A model generated the notes under the pieces. That model worked only from the letters and a program-made list of their open reading frames with translations, was not told the DNA's origin and ran no database searches. This document shows positions 11,931 to 24,343 of a stretch of 64,000 bases of DNA, piece by piece. Numbering within the stretch: the first letter of the stretch is position 1; each line of letters starts with the position of its first letter. This DNA comes from Phytophthora hibernalis (lineage: Eukaryota > Oomycota > Peronosporomycetes > Peronosporales > Peronosporaceae), in assembly GCA_012656075.1 (NCBI GenBank), contig JAAKBF010000403.1:186001-250000 (forward strand). Direction: 5' to 3'. A program made the position numbers and the translations under genes.

Positions 11931-11960
11931 CTCTCTTTCTTTCTTTCTTTCCTTCACTTT
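11931..11960 (+). repeat. CTTT microsatellite
   Basis: A pyrimidine tract of CTTT units (CTCTCTTTCTTTCTTTCTTT and following bases). Confidence 0.8.
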
Positions 11961-11967
11961 CAGATTG

Positions 11968-12220
11968 GCGAGGAAAGATTCAAGGTCCGTCAGATGCAGA
12001 CTCAGCACGACGACTACAGTGTGGGTGTGCGCACGGCCGGGGAAGCTCGGGACCACAGTGGACGACTCCTGCCGCGACATGGCGCCCATGGTCTATATGC
12101 CCATCGTCGCGCACAACGCGAGGAAAGACTCAAGGTCCGTCACCTGCAGACTCAGCACGACTACAGCGTGGGTGCGCGCACGGCCGTGGAAGCTCGGGAC
12201 CGCAGTGGACGACTTCTGCC
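11968..12220 (+). repeat. About 103-bp direct duplication, 150-bp period
   Basis: 11968..12073 and 12118..12220 are near-identical: each begins GCGAGGAAAGA.TCAAGGTC and ends GTGGACGAC..CTGCC. A 44-bp spacer separates them. Both copies are open in one frame, but no function is visible. Confidence 0.85.
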
Positions 12221-12339
12221 AAATATAGCTCTGTCGACGAGCAGGCATCAAGTGGATAAACCTTGTCGCTTCAAACGTCTGAACGCTGCTGTCCATGTCT
12301 TCTCCGCACGGCGCGTAGAGATGAACGAGCCGACCTCCG

Positions 12340-12910
12340 CTAGTTATCATCAGACCGCTGCTGATACCCAGACAGCGAGTTCCACCATACCGCCTTCTCC
12401 TCGAGTCGAGTCATGAGCGATTCCGGCGCGTTCACCAGCACAATTTGGGGTGTGCCTCCATCTGCACCACTGCCGCCAACCGCGTTCTGTTGCTGGAGGT
12501 GATGCAACTGCGCTACGACATCCAGCACGACGTCCACGCCGCCCTTCCAAGCCGTCGATAGCAACAGTAGCGCGGCGCTAGGAGTTTTCCTCCGGCGGAG
12601 GTGAGGCATCCGCTGTCCGGTATTATTCTTCGGTGATCAAGTGAGTTGTGCGAGCGTAAAGGAGGACTGCGAGTGCAGCATCAGCGTGTAGCAATTCTTC
12701 GACATGGGCGTTTACATGGACACGGTATACCGGACGCTGGTGCACGAGGCGATCGACAGCGCGGCGTCGACGGATGCTCGCGGACTTGGAAAACCCGTTT
12801 CTGACGCGACTACATCATCAACGTCCCGCCCGTGCGCACGTCGCTCTTCGACATCCAGCCTCACGTCGGCGAGCTCGTGATCTATTCGTCGTCATCACCG
12901 CTGTAAGTAA
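12340..12910. pseudogene. GC-rich block, possible relic of an unidentified gene
   Basis: Base composition is gene-like. On the minus strand a frame (12340-12609) reads DVVLDVVAQLHHLQQQNAV. On the plus strand, 12703-12906 gives MGVYMDTVYRTLVHEAIDSA, then after a frame change IINVPPVRTSLFDIQPHVGE ending at a stop. Neither gives a complete gene or a family match. Confidence 0.25.
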
Positions 12911-15900
12911 GTATTAATAAGTTACTACAGTAATCTAGTTAATGATATTTTTCTTTATGGTCTTATTGTCTTCCGTGACACCTTTCACAAAGCCGCGCCT
13001 TCGCACGGAACAGCTCTGGATTTTACTTTGAGCTCAACCAACTCAGTTTCAAAGTGGGTGTTTAAAGAAAAATGGATTGAAATTCGTCGTGAAATTCACT
13101 TCATATTCATGTGCGGCATTTTTTATGACGCGTGTTACAGGTACAAACCAGAATCTACTGAAACTTAATATTTGTATGGGGACCTGGTCCCTTTTTCTAC
13201 ATAGTTTAAACTTTCAAGTCGACTTTGAGGAGGGATGTCATCTTGTTACAAATCATGAAAGTCGGAGGGAAACTACATCAGAGCCTCAACCTTGAAAACC
13301 CTTATAGCGGTGACACAACCCTAAGCCGAACTAGGTGTGACCCTGTTTGGTCCTGGGCTTAAGGCCGCGTGCTGCGCACAAGGACCTTTAAACCGCAGGC
13401 GTTGTTTCGGCTTGCCGAGCTAGTTGAATTTCACCCTCTTTTCTCAGCGGGATGGGTGGTTTGTACCACGACATAGTACGTAGTAATTTCCTTTTTATTG
13501 TATTGATTAGGAAATACTGATAGGAACGATACTCAATTGAAGGCGAAAATTAAGCTGTACTTCGAAGATTTAGTAACATGTTGGTTGAAGGAGTGTTGAA
13601 GGAATCCTAAATTCTTTAATCTATCCTCTGTCAATCCAAACTCATAGCAGTGTAAAGCAAATCCGCATGAAGTAGCAGAAGTAACACAAAAACTGGGAAA
13701 TATTTTTCAATATTTAAGTTTATACCCGATTTAGTGGAGAGCAAACTGTTGGCAGCGAGAGTGACATGATTGCGACCAGCCAAGAAGACACGCATGAAGC
13801 CCAAGCGTGCGGATTTCGGACTCTGCCTAAGTTGACTACATGTACCTGTACTTAGGGAGCGCCAAGGAGGAGCCCCCGCCAGGAGCACGTCGGAACTGAA
13901 GCCTATTACGAGACAGGTCTGGTTCGGCGCGACAGCACCGCGTACTTCGCACACCAGCAAGACGTAGCCACAAGTAGTGTAATACACTATACACGTAACT
14001 TGTTTTCCTTTGGCTCTTGTCTTCCTCCCTTCTCCTTCTTCCTTCTTGGCTCTCTTGCGCTTGACCTTGCCGATTCAAGACTGAGCTCCTACTTATGCAT
14101 GGTTGGCGGTGCTGCCAGCTAATATTCCTATTTCAACTCCTCGCAGCTACTTCTTCACTTCACATCGAGTCTCATTGCGCCTTCCTTCTCAGTTCGCCTC
14201 GTCCCTCATTATGCCAGCCTCCGTTGCGCCTGCCTCCGATGAGCCAACGGCTGCAATCGGAGCAGATCTGTAACAAAGACAAGAAGAAGCCAAGATCAAA
14301 CCGCCTGTGATGCAGGCGCGTAAACCCGCTGAAGATGCACCGACGTGGACTGAAGCCGTTGTAACTGGCCGCCAAGATGGCAAACACCGCCTTGTTCATC
14401 CCCGCAGGCTGTACCCGAGTATGCGCGTCATGACGGCAGAAACGACAACCTCATGCTGGAGCAACACAAGAGCCCGTGCACGCTGGAGCAAATGGCACTG
14501 GTACATGTGCGACCTGTAGCTGTATCACAACGACTCCCTCGTGGCGCTGTTCATCAAGTCGATGTAATTCGGCACGCCGATGTGGCTGGCGCAGTCAATG
14601 GTGCCGAGCTCTGTGCAGCTCGAGCGGCGGCGGCGGAACGGCTCATATGGACCCCGAAATTGCGCCAGAGAACAGAGCTTCGGTTGCAGTTATCGAAACT
14701 GAAATACCGGTAGGCACAGATGGCCACATACCCTGCACGTGCTGCACGGCGAACACGAAAAAGGTCTTTGTTCTGAGCTAAATCGGCATTGGCCTACACT
14801 GATTATTGCCATTTCAGATTTTTAAAAATTAAAACACCTAATTACGGGACACTCGGATTTGTCTTTCACTGCTACGAGTTTGGATTGGCAAAGGTGTAGC
14901 ATCACTTCGCTTCTAATTAAACGGTTGCTACTTGTAACTATGCCAATCATGCCTGCGTATTTACTTAAAGGAATCTCCCCCAATGCGTGTAACTTTCTCA
15001 CCATGTATCTATAGGCCACCGGGCGTAATAATTTCCCTCTATATTTTGTTGGCCAAGGTAGCTGCAGGAAATGTTTTGTTCAAACTGCACGAATAACTTT
15101 CCGTGAATGATGCAATTTTAGTCTTGCACGAAAGTGAGAAAATAAGTCGGCAATGCAACGACGCACGCATATTCCTACTACATCTACACTGTATGAATGC
15201 CGGACAATAACCAACATGATGTGTCATTTTTCTATTTAACGGACACGCGCTTCAATATCTGTAGTGCATTCCAAACGTACGGAATTATCAACACACCACT
15301 GTAGTTTACGGTGCTCGGTTTTATAGTAGTGTTGCTCGAAGCAAAAAATCATCCAAAATGTTGCTCGAACGGTCTGGATAAATCATATACTGCAGGAAAA
15401 ATACGATTATAAGTGATATCACATCATAGAGGTGTGCTGTCCTAATCATCTGCGGATGGGTCAACCGCCACAAATAAAATGATAATCGATCCGGTTATCA
15501 AATATAGCAGGTTTTAAAGCTAATTTTTTAAGTTTACAAATCGTACTAGGAAAGGTATCAGAAATGCAAGGATTCAGACCTCGTTGCAATCCCTGGTAGA
15601 CTCTGGATATAAAATCCAGAGAATTGTAGCTCTCTATCTGCCTGATTTGGATACTGATTTTCGCCTCGACGTACGTCTTCCACACGTGGGCGATCGCGTG
15701 GAATACATTGTCCGACGAGTACTGCTGTCACCAAGTTTACGTCGCGCTCGAGTGTAGTCGCGAAGCCTTAAGTGCCTTTCCGACTACCATTAACACTTAT
15801 AGTGCTACGTATGCTATGTTTAATTATTTAGTACTTAAAACCGCGCACAGAGTGCTGCACTTCAGTCGAATAGTTTCAATGCCCTATGTTATAGTATGTG

Positions 15901-16530
15901 ATTATAACTATTTTTATAGTGTTGACCCCCTCCGAGGTAGTGGTATACATCATTGCGTCAGTGCAAATTGTCAGCTGAACAGTGTTTTCTTCTTATCCTC
16001 TTCACATTCGCCGCGCATACTGTATTCGCCGCTACTCGTGGTACCTCTGGCGCCTCGCCACCTCCCTCTTGCTTCATAGCTATCGCCTCCTTAATCTCAA
16101 TCTTTTTTGCCGACCTTTGCCTGACCTGCGCGCTACCAGCCCAACCCTCTAGTTGAATCTATAAGTTTTGCCGTGCGGCGACGAAAAATGTACGGATAAC
16201 CTACTGTTTAGGTTATTTTTGCATAGCCGTGCGACTTACAGTCCAGGTCGATCCCAGTTGTCCAGGATGAAAACTACTTAATTAAGAGGATAAAATACCT
16301 ATTTATCTTGCAATGGTTCCCCTAGCCCCTTTCTCCACTCGCCACCGGATTTTCCCCTTCCCTCCGACCCGTCATCGCTCTCACTTACCTTACGAGACCA
16401 ATGAAGCGGAGGGTTCGCTCTATCGACGCCGAGACTGACAGCTACGGGGAGGGAAATGATGACGGCAGCGAAAGGTGCTATGAACAGCAGTGATGGGGAG
16501 ATGTCTGCTCAGGACAGTGGAGATGTGGAC
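12911..16530. other. Long stretch without a supportable gene
   Basis: Frames here are short and mutually inconsistent. Two fragments look faintly protein-like: 14453-14713 (plus) and 14822-15019 (minus, ARYMVRKL-type start with SKYAGMIGIVTSSNRLIR). They are too short and isolated to name. 15240-16400 is AT-rich and shows nothing I recognise. Confidence 0.4.
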
Positions 16531-16811
16531 GTAGCTGGTGAGGACAGTTAAGGAACGTTTGAAGTGAAGAAGCTCCGTCGATTCCACGCAAGCTGGGATG
16601 CATGGGAGGACTACCGCGGCAGGTATTGTGACGATACGAACTTCCATCTAGTCGTGATAGAGGTTGAAAGCGTGGCAAATATGAATAAGCAGATTCGAGA
16701 GTCCATGCGAGCAAAGGGTGGTCGGTCTGCTCGATATCTTCCAGGTATTCTGCCACGACGGCGCCAGCGCTGTTTTTGCACTCATGTATGGCCCGATCGT
16801 AGCCGCGGATA
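16531..16811 (+). pseudogene. N-terminal relic of another MULE-type protein
   Basis: The frame reads FEVKKLRRFHASWDAWEDY, then RYCDDTNFHLVVIE and a closing CFCTHVW. This resembles the N-terminal DNA-binding region that precedes MULE transposase cores in oomycete elements, where a CTHxW motif is usual. No catalytic core follows, so it is a truncated copy. Moderate to low confidence because it rests on one region. Confidence 0.4.
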
Positions 16812-16824
16812 AGGCCACCACCCT

Positions 16825-16944
16825 CAGCCAACTCTGTCAACCAATCTGGAGCCGATTCTACCAACCAACATGGAGCTGACTCTGTCAAACAAGCTGAAGC
16901 CAACACTGGTGAACAACCTGGAGTCCACACTGGTAAGCAACAAC
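16825..16944 (+). repeat. Five 24-bp tandem repeats
   Basis: Five consecutive 24-nt units, consensus about (C/G)AGCC.ACTCT..CAACCA..TG, encode an octapeptide of the form (Q/E/K)PTLxxNL in one plus-strand frame (QPTLSTNL, EPILPTNM, ELTLSNKL, KPTLVNNL, ESTLVSNN). The copies have diverged, so the array is old. Confidence 0.8.
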
Positions 16945-17819
16945 TTCATGATGAGAATGCTGGATGAGAACATCATCTGCGCGATCAAAGATCGGGGTTT
17001 GACTAGGTTTCGCTACAGAGTGCTTCTATCCCTGTTAAATGCATAATGATCGTACGTTACTCCCAATTTGGTTTGCCGTTGAACTCGTGGCTCGACAATA
17101 ACTCAACCATCGATGCACATAAAATCGACCAGTGCCCCTTAAATCGACAAATGCACTGGGTCGGTTTAATGTGGATCGGGTGCACCGTAACTCGGCCATC
17201 TGCTCAACGTGAGGATATTTACGGTAAGATATTTCTGAAATATTACATCCTGGATCGTACCCAGGGTAACCTGGACTCGACCTGATCACTGAGTGTCACG
17301 GCTATGCAAAAGCAACCTGGGCTGTATACACGTTCAACAAAGTATGCTAAACGAGATCATATCGGACCCGGTGTTTGCATGCTACCTACCGATGAGCGTT
17401 CAACATAAAGAATTTCTGCACACAAATAAAAAGCTGTGTCTTGAAATTAATTTTGTTACCATCAACCCTGCGCACCTCTTCATCTTCATTCTGCCACTAT
17501 ATGACCCGTCCCTAACCGTAATAGTGATCCGAAACTCGCATCACGATTGGTCAATCGATCCCTATTATTTTCTAATCGGTAATCAGTGTACCCCTATGCG
17601 CTTCGGGTCTCGAATCGCCATTTCAGTGGGATCGCCGGATCGCGAGGCTGTTTGAGAGTGGGAGCGGGGCAACTTGTTTACACCGGGATATGAGGCTACT
17701 GTAGGATTCTACACCTCGCGCACTACATCCTGATATTTTTATGTTTATACCGATGCTGTATAGACCAATCTAAATGAAAATACATAATATACTTATAAAA
17801 TAACTTTTGCTTGCTTATC
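16945..17819. other. No supported gene
   Basis: One 120-codon plus frame (17293-17655) has no motif and unlikely codon use. This is probably the flank of the Copia LTR that begins at about 17820. Confidence 0.4.
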
Positions 17820-18494
17820 TGCACTCTGAGGCGGTTAGGAATGCCTGGATTCTCGATACCTGAACGCTAAGGCCAACCTTGATAATAAATGAGAGCGCAC
17901 AGAATATAACATACTCCTCGCCGTTATTATAAATTGGGAAATTGGAGTTTCGGGAACTTCCACGTTTGGTGGCAAACACAACAAGATTGCGAGGAAGCTA
18001 TGTTGGAAGGTGGTTGGCGAGGAAGGTTGGCGACGAGGTGGCGAGGGAAAGCTAGAGAAGGCGGTTGTTGCCGACGAGGTAAGTTGGAAAGTAATTGATG
18101 CGGGGAATAATAGCAAAACAAGCTAACTACGAGCTGCGGCTATTCCGCAGCCCTCCTGTGGTCCTCCTGCTACCGCTCCACATGTATCCACGAGCATCTT
18201 GCTCATGGTCCTCACACTTCGTTCGACGTTGCACTTCAATGATGACTCTAGCCTTCGAGGCCTCAATCGCACCCTCTTACCAGTAGCACTGCAACGTTCT
18301 GCAAGCCAGTTCGTCACTTGTTGGTGACCACCCAACACGAAACACTCCGTCGCTATGCAGGGCTGTCACACATTTCGTCGGCTGTCTTCAAGTCATCGTC
18401 TGCAGCTCCAACCACCACATAACCATCCCGACATTCCGCTTGACATGCCCTCTCTCCCCCACCAACGCCGTCGCTGGTTGGTGACCACCCAACA
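17820..18494 (-). repeat. Copia LTR (3' LTR relative to the element)
   Basis: On the minus strand the LTR starts TGTTGGGTGGTCACCAACCA at 18494, directly after a purine tract GTCGAGTGGGAG (18495-18506) that is a good polypurine tract. It probably ends CAGAGTGCA at 17820. Bases 18003..18469 match 28202..28668 nearly perfectly, identifying the pair. The start motif TGTTGGGTGGTCACCAAC recurs inside at 18341, an internal duplication. The exact left boundary is inferred from the TG...CA rule. Confidence 0.7.
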
Positions 18495-18499
18495 CTCCC

Positions 18500-20540
18500 A
18501 CTCGACGAACGTCAAGCTCATCACGTAAGTACTCGAGCTTGGACTTGCCGAGTGGCTTGGTTAAGTTGTCTGCCACCATTTCGTTGGTCGGGCGGTACCG
18601 CACGCGCCCGACCCCATCTCTTATCTTTCCCTTGAGCCAGTGGTACTTGGTGTCAATGTGACGAGACCGTTGAGTCACTCCTTTGCTTCCCGCCACCTTG
18701 GTTGTCTTCCCTGACAACTATCCCGTCTTCAAAAGCCAATGTCCTTCAGTACCATCATTAGCCCAAGCCACTCCTGCACTCCAGTCGTCATTGCGATGTA
18801 CTCGGACTCTATAGAGGACAGCGTTACCATACTCTGCTTCTTGAAGCCCCAGTCAATCAAATTGCCATTGTAGTAGACCGCGTATCTACTCGCCAACTTG
18901 CGCTCTCGTTCAACATCAAAAGATGCATCACAGTAGACCATAAGTCCTTCGTGAAGACTACTGTTGTCGCCCGTGAACACAAGCCCGTAGTCGTACGTTC
19001 CATTCAGGTAACGGAAGACGCACTCGACACCATTCTCCATGGCAGCAGTAGGGTTCTCCGTTTCTTGTGTCAGCAATCGCACGGCTGTCGACAAATCCGG
19101 TCGAGTTAGCACTGACAAGTAGAGCAAAGCACCAAGTGCTGGACGAGGCTTGAACTCATAGATACTCTGCATTGCGTATAGCTGGTTCCTGTAGTTCTCC
19201 TCCATTGGGGTTGGGACGAGCGGCACTTGCTCATTCCAAACCGCTCGAGTATAGTGGACGCATACTTGTTCTGGCAGACACGAGCTTCGTCACCAGCCGC
19301 AGACCACTGTAGCTCCAGCTCCAGAACGTAGTTCATCTCATCGAAATTGTGAACCGTGTAGGTGGTCTCCACGTCAAGCTTGAACGCAGCTAGCGCATCG
19401 TCATCAGTGCCGAACACCAGCATATCGTCGACATAAACGAGGACAATCATCAATTCGTCTCCGTCGATCTGCACGAACAAGCAAGTGTCAGCTTTGCCTT
19501 GAATAAAACCACAGCCAAACAGGAAGGCAGTCGCATTCTCGTTCCTCTCCCTCGAAGCTTGCTTCAACCCGTACAATGCTCGATGCAGCAGCCACACATT
19601 ACCGTCCGCGTTCTCGTAGCCCTATAGTGGTTCCAGGTAGGTCTCTTCTTGCGGCTCCGAGTTCGGAAAGGCTGTTGTGATGTCAAACTGCAGACGCTTC
19701 ATGCGTCGATCTACCACGACAGCAAGCACCAGGCGAGTAGTGCTGTGACGTACCACCGGACTAAAAGTCTCGGTGTAATCGTCTCCAAATCGCTGACTGA
19801 AACCTTTAGCAACCACACGAGCCTTAAATTTGTCATGAGTCCCATCTGGATTGGTTTTCATCTTGAAGACCCACTTAGATTTCACAACACGGCGTCCTGG
19901 TGGGAGCGGAACCTCTACAAAAGTGTCGTTATCCAGAAGACCCTGGATCTCATCATCCATGGCTTCCTCCCACTCGCGACGAAACTCGTTGCGGCGCACG
20001 TCAAACACATTGAGCGGCTTAACACCCAATACCCAAACGTTGATTTCGCTTGGCGTCAATTCTTGGTAGATTAAGTCATCACGTGCGTTGGTACCATCGA
20101 ACCGGGCTGCTGCCGAGCGCTCTTCGATCATGTTGACACCTCACGCATTGTCAAGTGAGACTCATCGAAGTCCAGGCGCTGTTTACTGGGCTTCGGAATT
20201 CGGTTCGACCGACGCGGCGTCGGAATCGATTACGAGGGTCTCCTCGAGCTCGCTGATTCGGACGAGCTGCTTCCACTGGTTTTGAGCGCTCGGTAGACGT
20301 CGGTGGTGTTGTCAGCTGTTGCTCGAAGTCTGCGGGACCCATGACCACGTCTTCCTTTCCCCCTCGAAGGTCTCCAGAGGCAATCGTCCTCCACGAGTGG
20401 CAATTGATTCTTGCTGCACACCATCGAGGAAGGTCGAGAACCGATAGTAAACACCACATTCCGTGCAGTGATCGTCTCGTCCGCGCTGTAGTGCGGAATG
20501 TGCACTAGGTAGGCACCTCCAGACTGGGTTCGAAAAAATG
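18500..20540 (-). pseudogene. Copia polyprotein, 3' part: integrase C-terminus, reverse transcriptase, RNase H
   Basis: On the minus strand: GGAYLVHIPHYSADETITAR about 20490 (integrase C-terminal region); then 20131-19622 KSKWVFKMKTNPDGTHDKFK and ARVVAKGFSQRFGDDYTETF (RT fingers). About 19440, VYVDDMLVFGTDDD carries the YVDD active site. 19226-18729 includes YCDASFDVERERKLASRY and SSIESEYIAM (RNase H). 18717-18500 has the typical end, DNLTKPLGKSKLEYLRDELDV. The order (integrase before RT) is that of Ty1/Copia. Frame changes at about 19226 and 19620 break it. It continues in the block at 25.9-28.3 kb, separated by inserted DNA. Confidence 0.85.
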
Positions 20541-20780
20541 ATTATAATATAATTACTATAGTATAATATTGACGGAATTAAGGATTATTGACAAAGTCAG
20601 GTTTCCGTAAAATATGCAATTGACCCCGTAATAAGTATACTGACTTTTACCACAACGTATAAACTGATAAGGGAAGCTGGTGGCCCGAGGAGCCCAGGTC
20701 GAACGCCTGGTTCCTACCTGTTCAACTACTCTCTTCTTTCAGTCACACCAACTCACTCATTTCCAAATTGACAAGTACCA

Positions 20781-22277
20781 TGTTGAGTTCGCGCGCCATC
20801 TCAAGCTTTTTCTTCACGAACTGCGGCAACGGCCTGTTTATCTGCAAGCAGTATAGCAAGGCTCGCAACCAGACACCCAGGACAGACGACTTAAATCTCA
20901 TCAGCCACCTTGCGTCCAAGCATCCTGAATACTCGGACCCCTACCAAGAGAGCCAGCGAACTTATGGGCAATCCCTCGAAGCTGATGGGTTCGTTGACCA
21001 GCCCACGATGGAGATTTTCAAGGGGATGGAGTGGATCATTGTCCGGTATCATGCGCTAAGCGAGATGGAGGACCCTATGACGCGTGCGTTGGCGGGACCG
21101 AAGCCTGTGTCGTCGAAGACGTTGGTGCACTACATGCGCTACGTGTGGCGACCAAATCGCGGTGGAGATGGGGAAGCACTTCGGGCTCATGTTTGATGGC
21201 TGGAGCTCCGGGACGTTTCACTTCGTCGCCATCTGCGGCGTGCTTGTCAAAGACGAAGAGCTTCAGCAGGTACCGCTTGCCGTGTCGCCAGCCGAGGACT
21301 GTCAGACCGCAGCAGCTCACACTGAAATGATTGAGTCGGTCTTAGAGCTCTACAGAAAGGGTTGTGGCATGCTTATGTTCCTCGTAGCAGGCAACGGCGC
21401 GCCAAATCAAGCGATTGCTGCACGGCTAGTGGTTCCACTAATCGGCTGCGCTAGCCACCGCTTTAATCTTGCGGTGTGTGCCTATCAAAGAGTATCAACC
21501 GCTCGTTGATCAAATCCAAGCACTCTCTGCCCAACTTTGCTACCCGAACAACCCTGCTGGGATCACCCGCCACACGAAGTACAAACCATTAAAGACTAAC
21601 GCCACTAGGTTTTCATCGACCTACCAAATGCTCGTTCGTTACATGAAGATCCGTGACACAGTCAAGATGGTAGCAGCTGTCGATGATTTGCTTCCACGAC
21701 CCAGTACCTACCTCCAGATTGTGCATCTTGTCGCCAAGCTTGAATACCTGAAAAGCGTCTGCGTGAACCTCCAAACGGAGGATCGTACTATAGCTGACGT
21801 GCGGCTTCTCTTCGATGCAGTCATGGCGAAGTACCCAGCTACCGCGGACTACCTTAGACCGTCTGCGAGGATCGTTCACTCGTCCGTTTTTGAGAGTGCT
21901 GTCGTCAAGATGTTGATTTACCGAAGCCTCTCTGCTGCGGAAGAGGAAGCTGTGGTCAGTTTGTTGACTCAGTTCCACCACCTCGTACGCCGCCAACGGA
22001 GGTGGATTTCGCGACTGAAACTCTTCGCAACGCCCAGCGGCCTCGCCGGGCTGCAGAAACCAAGTACGTGGACATCCTGCGAATGATCCCGCCTACAAGC
22101 AATCGCTGCGAACGCCTCTTTTTGCACTGCAAGCTGGCCCTGAATCCTCTACGCTCGAGTCTACTTCCGGCAAACTTCGAGATGTTGGTCTTCTTGCGCG
22201 CCAACCGTGAACTTTGGAACTTCACGTCTCTCATGGGCGGTGAAGCTGACAATGACCAGGGTGTAGAGGAGATCTAG
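20781..22277 (+). pseudogene. hAT-family transposase, frameshifted, nested in Copia
   Basis: The N-terminal part (20781-21196) has a BED-like zinc region (NLISHLASKHPEYS). The middle (21160-21509) contains KHFGLMFDGWSSGTFHFVAI, the first catalytic Asp block of hAT transposases, and GCASHRFNLAV (CxxH). The C-terminus has the hAT dimerisation motif TSNRCERLFLHCKLALNPLR followed by ANFEMLVFLRANRELWN and ends at 22277. At least three frame changes separate the pieces. The conserved Ser-Asn-(x)-CERxFS-like block and closing W-N are family hallmarks. It lies inside the gap between the two halves of the Copia element, so it arrived later or came with a larger insertion. Confidence 0.8.
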
Positions 22278-23177
22278 GTCTCGCTGAAGGCAGCAAGCTG
22301 TCGAACAAGGTGTAGATCCTTAACCCTGATACATGTTATATTAAATATAACAAACACTTTGATCGAATATAAAATTTCGGAGGTGATTAGTTGACTAGAG
22401 CATTAAACCATATCCGCTGGTGGACTGTATTGTGCCGTTGCTGGCTCATTTTGATTGGGGGCTAGCCAGGACCATAAGCCCTAGTTCACAGTTCGAAGAA
22501 CTGTGCTAGGCTCCCTAGAATTTTTGTTGACATCCAGCAACTAAAGTTGCCGAAGTTGCCCAACAATGATTGTGTTGTCATCAAGCAACATTATTCTAAA
22601 TTGTCGGTAGTACTTAAGCATTTGTACAAATATTAGTGCTTTTAGCACGACTACTAATGATATGTTTACGCTTTCAAGTAGCGATCGTTAGTAGTACTAT
22701 TCAAATCGCTAAAACATGCATTATGGTAAAATGCCAGTTCTGGCACGGTGCCTATTATGGTACGGTTTTAGACTTGATTTCACTTTATTTTGTGCCGTTT
22801 TTGGCGCTCAAAAATAGAAGTTATCTGAGGGATTTGATTATACTTGACATTTGTATGACCGTGCCACGAATTGGCACACCTTTTCTACCTGTATAATTTT
22901 ATCAACATTGGTTAGTTCTGGCTATAGCGTTTAATCATACCTCGTCCGTCAGAACTATTCACCGCATACGCGTTTATCTCCGCTTTTGAGGGATATAATT
23001 TATGCTCAGTAGTTTTGCGAGATTATGTAGTTGAGTCCCCATTTCTGACACCATCGAAACCGTGCCATAATTGCCATTTTACCTTATCAGTTCTATTATT
23101 GTGAAAGTCATGCAGGATGTCCTATTTTTTTACAAATCAAACGATTTACCGCGTTAATAAGAGACACAACCTCCGAC
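22278..23177. other. AT-rich, no supported gene
   Basis: AT-rich with scattered short frames (the longest 86 codons, hydrophobic, no motif). It lies within the DNA inserted in Copia and may include the 3' flank of the hAT element. Confidence 0.4.
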
Positions 23178-23280
23178 TTGCTATATAAAAACGGGGACGC
23201 ACTTATTTTTAGACGACAGTCCTCATTTGAAGGTCGTTTTATTAGCGACCTCTCCAACCGATTTACAATTAATCCACTTC

Positions 23281-23308
23281 AGAATGCCCATGTATGGCTG
23301 GGCATTCT
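23281..23308. repeat. Perfect 10-bp hairpin
   Basis: AGAATGCCCA and TGGGCATTCT flank an 8-nt loop. It lies 5' of the stop-ridden ORF at 23.3 kb. Confidence 0.7.
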
Positions 23309-23336
23309 AAGAGTTCACAACTTATATAAACGCACC

Positions 23337-24135
23337 ATGGAGGGAACGGTTGCAAGAGTTAAAGTAAGAGTCGGTAAATTTGGAAAGGCAAGCAGGACTA
23401 CTGTCCCTGTTGAAGAAGCAGAGTTCGAGTTTGACTAGGAGCACGACAACTATGAGAAGGTCTACTCCCTAGATGAAGCGAAGGTGAGCTCGGCTCTTAT
23501 TAGCTACTCTACGAAGACGACTCGTGCCAACATGAAACTCTACATGAAGCCAAGCCAACACCCAAAGCAGGCGCAACGAATGGTTGTTACGGCCGAAATG
23601 TGGCATGGTGTGCTGGCCTAAGCCAAGCGAAACTACAAGAAGCAGAAGACGTTCGATGGCCCGTTCGTAATGCATTTGCTGATGTATGGCGCTAAGGAAG
23701 CTCGTCAAGGCATCCGACGGGCGACTCCAGCCCGTATTACTGAGGCAACAGAAGCCGTCGACTCGTACCTGGCCGAGCGTCCAGACATACAGGTAGGAGA
23801 TATTGCACGCACGCATTGGGTCGTAAGTCAAGCTCGGTAGCCGAACGACACAATCGTTACCCTTCCCGACAGCGCCACACTCCGCCAATATTCAGCAGCT
23901 GGACGCAATACACGCTCCAGATAGAGAGGAAGATCGAAAAGAAAGCGTCTTCCGCCGACCGCGCAAATAAATGGGTCGTGGGATATGCAGCTAAGTGTAA
24001 ATGTGCAAGAGCTCTGAGCTGCATTAGGGCTGCTGAACGACAGCCCAATTGATTGATGATGATTTGCTCTCCAATTTCCGCCCTCCTCGTGACCCTTCCC
24101 ACAATGTCGATGACATCAACCATTTGACGGACTAA
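23337..24135 (+). pseudogene. Unknown repeat-type ORF with three in-frame stops
   Basis: The frame starting MEGTVARVKVRVGKFGKASR continues through YSLDEAKVSSALISYSTKTT, EARQGIRRATPARITEATEA and SYLAERPDIQVGDIARTHW, and closes near NFRPPRDPSHNVDDINHLTD-stop at about 24133. It is interrupted by TAG at 23436-23438, TAA at 23619-23621 and TAG at 23838-23840; the reading continues in frame across them, and a frameshift follows about 23910. Two of the stops are one C-to-T step from Gln codons (CAA, CAG). The length (about 265 aa) and charged composition fit a structural or DNA-binding protein of a mobile element, but I do not recognise the family. Confidence 0.55.
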
Positions 24136-24160
24136 AAGAGGGGTTTGCTTTGCCGAAACA

Positions 24161-24340
24161 CTACCAAACGTATTTTTTCGTCATCGCTCGGTAAATCGTT
24201 TTGTACCATCTACGCACAGTTCGACCGGATACTCCAAATATTCGGCCGACCTGCTCACATGCTACACTGTACGAATATGGTAGCGTTATAGCTCTCATGC
24301 GAATGTTCGCTGAGTACATGGTGATGCAGGGAATTCTGAA
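24161..24340 (-). pseudogene. N-terminal fragment of an IS630/Tc1-like transposase
   Basis: The frame has MYSANIRMRAITLPYSYSV, then VGRIFGVSGRTVRRWYKTIY and a stop. This is a helix-turn-helix of the same kind as the N-terminus of the transposase at 41.5-42.6 kb (MYSVDLKWRG, then CVLGVSERSLSRWHLDF). No catalytic domain follows. A forward-strand frame across it is antisense. Confidence 0.6.
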
Positions 24341-24343
24341 CAA

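Noticed and set aside
16825..16944. CRISPR-like array
   Set aside because: Units are contiguous with no unique spacers; this is a plain tandem repeat in a eukaryotic genome.
19649..20074. 141-codon plus-strand frame in the Copia block
   Set aside because: Antisense to the reverse transcriptase.
20680..20730. tRNA-like T-arm (CCAGG-loop-CCTGG)
   Set aside because: Only one arm; no acceptor stem, D arm or anticodon arm, and the loop lacks TTC.
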